Below, piece by piece: positions 40,590 to 64,000 of a stretch of 64,000 bases of DNA. Location: NCBI GenBank assembly GCA_947846985.1, contig CANTUZ010000026.1, positions 55,286,730-55,350,729 of the forward strand, read 5' to 3'. A program made the translations under genes and the position numbers. Within the stretch, counting starts at the first letter, position 1, and each line of letters starts with the position of its first letter. The notes beneath the pieces are model-generated. The model had not been told where the DNA came from, did no database searches, and saw nothing but the letters and a program-made list of their open reading frames with translations. The stretch is from Fratercula arctica. Taxonomy: Eukaryota > Chordata > Aves > Charadriiformes > Alcidae.

Positions 40590-43345
40590 CATAGAATCAT
40601 GGAATCTTCATGGTTGGAAAGGACCTTTGAGATCATCAAGTCCAACCATACACACACACAAAAAACCCTACAATCTCTGCCACTAGAGCATGCCCTGAAG
40701 TGCCAAATCTAGACGTTTCTGAAATACCTCTAGGGATGGTGACTCAACCACCTCCCTGGGCAGGCTGTTCCAGTGCCTGACCACTCTTTCAGAGACGTAA
40801 TTCTTCCTAATATCCAATCTAAACCTCCTCTGCCACAGCTTCAGACCATTTCCTCTGGTCCTGTTGTTATTCACCTGGGAGAAGAGGCCAACACCCACCT
40901 CTCTACAGCCTCCTTTCAGGTAGTTGTAGAGGGCAATGAGGTCTCCCCTCAGCCTCCTCTTCTCCAAACTAAACAGGCCCAGTTCCCTCAGCCTCTCCTC
41001 ATATGGCTTGGTCTCCAGACCCCTCACCAGCTTGGTAGCTCTCCTCTGGACACACTCCAGTACTTCAATGTCCCTCTTGTACAGAGGAGCCCAGAACTGA
41101 ACACAGTACTTAGTGAGGCCTCACCCTGTGCTGTGCTGAGTACAGAGTGCTGAGTACAGAGGCATGATCACTTCCCTACTCCTGCTGGCCACGCTATTCC
41201 TGATACAAGCCAGAACGCTATTGGCCTTCTTGGCCACCTGGGCACACTGCTGGCTCATGTTAAGCTGGCCGTCCACCAGCACCCCCAGGTCCTTTTCTGC
41301 TGGGCAGCTTTCTAGACACTCTTCCCCAAGCCTGTAGCGTTGCTTGGGGTTGTTGTGACCAAAATGCAGGACCCGGCACTGGGCCTTATTAGACCTCATA
41401 CAATTGGCCTTGGCCCATTGATCCAGCCTGTCCAGGTCCCTCTGTAGAGCCTTCCTACCCTCAAGCAGATCAACACTCCCACCTAGTTTGGTGTCATCTG
41501 CAAACTTACTGAGGGTGCACTCAATCCCCTCATCCAGATCATTGATAAAGATATTAAACAAAAATGGCCCCAAAACTGAGCCCTGAGGGACACCACTGGT
41601 GATCGGTCACCAAGAGGATTTCACCCCGTTAATCACAACTCTCTGGGCACAGCTCTCCAGCCAGTTTTTAACCCAGTGAAGAGTACACTTGTCTATGGCA
41701 TGATTCGCCACCTTCTCCAGGAGAATGCTGTGGGGGACGGTGTCAAAAGTCTTACCAAAATCCAGACAGACAACGTCCACAGCCTTCCCCGCATCCAGAA
41801 GGCAGGTCACATGGTCATAGAAAGAGATCAGGGTGGTTAAGCAGGACCTCCCTCTCCTAAACCCATGCTGGCTGGCCCTGATCCCTTGGCTGCCCTGCAC
41901 TTGCCGTGAGAGCTCACTCAAGATGATCCTCTCCATGATCTTTCCTGGTACTGAGGTCAGGCTGACAGGCCTGTAGTCCCCCAGATCCTCCTTCCGACCC
42001 TTCTTGTAGATGGGCATCACATTAGCCACCCTCCAGTCATCTGGTACCTCCCCTGTTGACCAGGATTGTTGATAAATGATGGAGAGAGGCTTGGCGAGCT
42101 CTCCCGCCAGCTCCCTGGGTATTCTTGGGTGAATCCCATCTGGCCCCATAGACTTATGTGTGTCTAGGTGCAGAAGCAGATCATTGAGTACTTCCTCCTG
42201 GATTATGGGTGCGTTGTTCTGCTCTCCATCGTTATCTTCCAGCTCAGGAGGCTGAACACCCTGGGGATAGATGGTCTGACTATTGAAGATGGAAGCAAAG
42301 TAGGTATTAAGTATCTCAGCCTTCTCCTCGTCCTTGGTTGCAACTTTCCCCCCTTTATCCAGTAAGGGATGGAGATTCTCCCTGGCTCTCTTTTTGTTGA
42401 TGTATTTATAAAAACTTTTTTTGTTGTCCTTAATGTTAGTGGCCAAGTTAAGCTCCAACTGGGCTTTTGCCTCCTAATTTTCCTCTGTATAACCTAACAA
42501 GTTCTCTGTACTGCTCCTGAGTTGCCTGTCCCTTCTTCCAAAGGTGGTAAAGCTTCCTTTTATTCCTAAGTCCCATCAGAAGTTCCTTATTCATCCAGAC
42601 TGGCCATTTTCCCCGTCCTTTAAACTTGCGGTACTTGGGGACAGCCTGCTCCTGGGCCTTTACGATTTCCTTCTTGAAGAGCGTCCAGCCTTCCTGGACC
42701 CCTTTGCCCTTCAGGACTCTCTCCCAAGGGACTCTCTCAACCCGTGTTCTGAACAGCCTAAAGTCCGCCCTCCAGAAGTCCAAGGTGGAGGTTTTGCTAA
42801 CCCCCCTCCTTACATCACTACGAGTTGAAAACTTGACCATTTCATGACCACTAAACCCAAGATGGCCTCCGACCACCGCATCTCCCACTAGTTCTTCTCT
42901 GTTTGTGAACAGTAAATCTAGTGAGGCACCTCCCCTGGTAGGCTCACCTACCAGTTGTGTCAGGAAGATATCTTCCATGCGCTCGAGGAACCTCCTAGCC
43001 TGCCTGCTCTCTGCTGTGTTATATTTCCAGCAGATACCCTGCAGTTGAAGTGCCCAACCAGAACAAGGGCTGGTGATTGTGAGACTTCAGCCAGCTGCTC
43101 ATAGAATACTTCATCTGTCTCCTCATCCTGGTTGGGTGGTCTATAGCATACTCCCAGCACAAGATCTCCCTTATTTGCCTTCCCCTTCATCCTTACCCAT
43201 AAACACTTGACTTTCTTATCACTGGAATCTAGCTCTATACAATCAAGACATTCCCTAATGTACAGAGCCACACCCCCGCCTCTCCTTCCTTGCCTATGCC
43301 TTCTGAAGAGAATATCTTGCAGATAGAAGAGCATATCTTGGTATG
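40590..43345 (-). mobile_element. Long CR1 LINE with most of ORF2 and an intact 3' end
   Basis: About 2.75 kb in antisense orientation to RIOK2. The 3' tail is at 40590 (ATAGAATCATGGAATC on +). Moving right it contains the ORF2 C-terminus, the reverse transcriptase and most of the endonuclease, and it is 5'-truncated near 43345. It is the best-preserved CR1 in the window and ends about 550 bp before the RIOK2 CpG island. Confidence 0.95.
41121..43334 (-). pseudogene. CR1 ORF2 (endonuclease-reverse transcriptase) pseudogene
   Basis: Four minus-strand open segments cover ORF2: endonuclease 43334-42960 and 42978-42448 (different frames), RT 42458-41607 and 41573-41121 (same frame). The RT catalytic FADD lies at 41504-41493. 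Lesions seen: the endonuclease GDFN motif reads GHFN, a frameshift near 42970, a second near 42450, a TGA at 41609-41607 just before the SGVPxGSxxGP-type block, and a 14-bp duplication near 41148. The element cannot move itself. Confidence 0.9.
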
Positions 43346-43899
43346 ATTGTAAAAACTTTTCTCAAAGATACTTGATTAGTAAGTAGTATCTTTCTGACTT
43401 GTCATGTCAGAAATGCTTCAAAAAAAAAGAAAAAAGGAAGGGGGATGCAGGGCAAATTTCATAGCAATGTTTAAGTTCTGAAAATTAAGGAAGTATCAAG
43501 GATTTACTGGCTTAAGTCAACAGAATGGTACCTTTTCCTCGAAGACCTTGAGAAAGAACAGGAAATATGCAGTAGACAAAAAGTTCATCAGAAATCTTTT
43601 CACCACAAATAGTTATACTACAGAGCAATTGAGGAAAAGGTGTCTAGTTTTTCATTGCAGCTACAAGATAGAATTAACCTATCACCCCAGCAGTCTGACA
43701 CACAACATAGAACAGTTACTAACAAACCAATAAAAGCATTTCCTTTCTCAGTTGGTAAACGGGAGTTCAGCCTACCGCCTCTTCCTCAAAGGGGTTGCGG
43801 GGAGAAGAACCGTCCGCACTGTGTAGGTTTGGGGGGGTCTTTTTCCCCTCCCATCACTATTTCTACCTCTTTCAGCCCTACTACCACGTATGATAGAAA
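43346..43899. other. AT-rich gap between CR1 and RIOK2 promoter
   Basis: Roughly 550 bp, AT-rich, with an A-rich run near 43420 and a G7 run near 43830. It separates the truncated 5' end of the long CR1 from the CpG island. No gene seen. Confidence 0.5.
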
Positions 43900-44015
43900 C
43901 AAAGGAATTCCCAGAAGGGACTGCAAGTTACCGCCCACGGGCGCGACACACCGCCACAACATGAAACCAGATCCGCGCCCCGCTCCCCGGGCTCAGGTCG
44001 CAGGGGTGGGTGGGC

Positions 44016-44027
44016 CAACATGGCGCC
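44016..44027 (+). promoter_or_regulatory. YY1-like motif in CpG island
   Basis: CAACATGGCGCC resembles the YY1 core (AANATGGCGGC). It is about 540 bp upstream of the ATG, farther than is usual for a start-site-positioning YY1 element, so its role is uncertain. Confidence 0.35.
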
Positions 44028-44442
44028 GGGGCACCGAGAACCTCGCCGCGCCCCCGTGCCCGCCTTCTGCGCGGGCGCCGGGCGGGCACAGGGGCGCGCG
44101 GGGCGGGGTGCGACGCCGGGATGACGCTCGGTCGTTCGCGCTGGCGCCGGCGGGGGAAGAGGCGGGTACTCTCCCCGCCTCTCCCAAGAGTGGTTTCTTC
44201 GAGGCAGTCGGTCTTGGCAGATGCACAAACCACCCAACTTGGCTAATTCGCAGTACGGAGAGAGATCGAGCCAGTCGCGGCGTAGAGGGTTGCTATTTTT
44301 TTGTTTCTAGTCGATAACGACTCAGTGACGAATGAAGCGCGCAAAGGTCCGGCCGACGACGCGAGCGTGTACGCAGCTGCCAGGACCCAAACGCGCGACA
44401 CCCCGGCCCGGGAGGTGCTCGCTGCCGCCGTGCCGACAGCTC

Positions 44443-44453
44443 TGCGCATGCGT
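44443..44453. promoter_or_regulatory. NRF1-like palindromic motif
   Basis: TGCGCATGCGT matches the NRF1 consensus (TGCGCATGCGC) at 10 of 11 positions. It lies about 115 bp upstream of the RIOK2 start codon, where NRF1 sites typically sit in housekeeping promoters. Confidence 0.6.
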
Positions 44454-44487
44454 GTGAAGGGGGTCGCGCTGCGGGCCTGTTTCCGCA

Positions 44488-44494
44488 GGGGCGG
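44488..44494 (+). promoter_or_regulatory. GC box (Sp/KLF-type)
   Basis: GGGGCGG followed by AGTGG, about 75 bp upstream of the RIOK2 ATG. It is a plausible Sp1-family site near the transcription start. Confidence 0.45.
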
Positions 44495-44567
44495 AGTGGC
44501 CTAGCTGTGCTCCTCGCCGGATTCCGACGACTCTTCGTGCCGCTGGTGTGTACCGGCCGCAGCGGTC

Positions 44568-62870
<18,303 letters not shown>

Positions 62871-63025
62871 TTTATTAAAACTCCCATAGAATATGAGAAA
62901 CCTGATAATATATGGTTGAAAGAATTATGCTAATAACCAATAATCCTTTTATATAATGCAGGAAACTCTTCTATACAACAAATGTTTCTCTGGAAGTTAA
63001 TAAACTTCATTCTGCTTCCTGTAAT
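62871..63025 (+). other. RIOK2: RIOK2 proximal 3' UTR with poly(A) signal
   Basis: The stop codon is followed by AT-rich sequence and a canonical AATAAA at 62999-63004, so cleavage would fall near 63015-63030. This gives a short 3' UTR of about 150 nt. More AATAAA hexamers lie downstream at 63494-63499, 63676-63681 and 63712-63717, so longer 3' ends are possible. Confidence 0.65.
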
Positions 63026-64000
63026 TTTGATAGGGGGATTTTGTTTTCTCTTTCTGGTTAAAGATGTTGACTGTAATTTAAATTATATGAGTAATGCAGG
63101 CTAATATCATTTAACTACAATAATTTCCAGCAGTATCTTGTTGTAAATCAATTGTGCTGTGTTTGTTTAGATTAAGAATCTTCTGTTCACAGAGGATTCC
63201 TTTTAAGAGGGAAGGGGAATTTTTTAAACCAATTTTTGCAATTACTTTAAATTTTAAATGTTGCCCTCATGTTATAAACAGGTATTTGGTTTAATTAAAA
63301 ATCACAAATATGAACCTGATAGCATTTAGTACTCTTAAGGTTTCATTTGTACTGCTACAAATGTGAGCAATCCATCTGATGAATGTGCATTCTTTGAAGC
63401 CAGCAGTTCTCATTTTATTCTTTCCTTGACTCCAGGATCTCATAAGTCTTGCCCGGAAAAAACCATAATAATAACTGTGTCTGCACAGTTACCAATAAAT
63501 TTAATTCCTTTATGTCTACTAACTCACTTAAAAGTGATGAGAATTCTGGAACTTGTCTATTAAAAAATATTAGCGTGACTTTTACTATGCTATACCCTTC
63601 AGGTCTGAAGACCTAGAAGAAAAACAAGTATCTTGATTTTTATTTATTTTTTATTTTAAGGAAGATCTGTCTAGTAATAAAATTGAATGGTGTTTATATT
63701 TAAAAACACATAATAAAATTAAGGAGAGAAGTCTTTGTGAACACTGAAGCAACTGAAGAAAGAGAACAAGCTCTTTAAATTTTTCTTTGTTCTTTTTTTA
63801 ACCTTCTATCCACTGTATCTGTGCTTGAGATGTGAGGTGGAGCCCTTCTTGGGAAGGACAACTTGGTAGAGTTTAAATTATTGATCTATAGTTTGGAAAA
63901 TCTTAAATCTACTTGCCTGAGTAAGCTTTGACTTTTGGTTTTCTGCTCACATGTCTGATACTATCTGTTCTATATCCTGCGTACCGGATATGCCTGATAC
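63026..64000 (+). other. RIOK2 3' flank or distal 3' UTR
   Basis: AT-rich sequence with three further AATAAA hexamers. No start of a neighbouring gene is visible; LIX1 neighbours RIOK2 in human but is not seen here. Confidence 0.5.

Larger units (their letters stand above)
43900..44567 (+). promoter_or_regulatory. RIOK2 CpG-island promoter and 5' UTR
   Basis: Base composition changes abruptly from AT-rich to GC- and CpG-rich at about 43.9 kb and stays so to about 45.1 kb, covering exon 1 and most of intron 1. There is no TATA box at a sensible distance, which fits a housekeeping, dispersed-initiation promoter. I cannot place the transcription start from sequence alone; a site within about 100-150 bp of the ATG is likely. 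Open frames of 70-225 codons on both strands here are composition artefacts. Confidence 0.85.

Noticed and set aside
43640..44317. 225-codon ORF and overlapping minus-strand ORFs in the CpG island
   Set aside because: GC-rich, stop-poor promoter sequence opens several frames at once; Pro/Arg/Ala-rich composition with no domain and no splice support.

Overview
This is eukaryotic, bird-like genomic DNA. It holds one ten-exon protein-coding gene on the + strand in AT-rich non-coding sequence that is peppered with CR1 LINE retrotransposons and carries one avian-type endogenous retroviral LTR. CR1 copies with the ATTCTATGATTCTATG-type 3' tail, the avian-style LTR and the absence of primate or rodent SINEs together indicate a bird. 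I cannot name the species. In human the same gene lies at 5q15, near CHD1. That block corresponds to the avian Z, so a sex-chromosome location is likely, but this is inference.

The gene is RIOK2 (RIO kinase 2, late pre-40S ribosome maturation). I could place all ten coding exons (44568-62870). Every junction is GT-AG, the phases are consistent, and the reading frame gives 551 residues, against 552 in human. The P-loop, the ATP-binding lysine (K123), the catalytic D228 and the metal-binding D246 are intact, as is the C-terminal basic tail ending SFWG. A GC-rich, CpG-dense promoter with NRF1-like, GC-box and YY1-like motifs precedes the start codon. A poly(A) hexamer lies about 130 bp after the stop codon.

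Layout: 1-11.8 kb is AT-rich sequence with no recognisable gene. 11.8-13.7 kb is a CR1 fragment (minus) truncated at both ends. 13.7-30.2 kb is mostly unassigned AT-rich DNA with short CR1 3' ends at 17.5 and 21.8 kb and a possible very old CR1-clade remnant near 25.4 kb. 30.2-31.3 kb is a solo-type LTR beside a small CR1 scrap. 33.45-33.73 kb is a perfect 8-bp purine repeat of about 35 copies. 39.0-43.3 kb holds a C23 tract, a CR1 3' end and a 2.75-kb CR1 with most of ORF2. 43.9-62.9 kb is the RIOK2 promoter and gene, with CR1 copies in introns 2 and 5. 63.0-64.0 kb is 3' flank.

No operon, CRISPR array, phage or bacterial-type system is present, and I found no convincing undescribed protein-coding system. 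The points worth a second look concern retroelement architecture, simple repeats with unusual DNA-structure potential, and RIOK2 regulation and splicing. Most open reading frames of 60-150 codons in this window are chance ORFs in non-coding DNA or lie within repeats.
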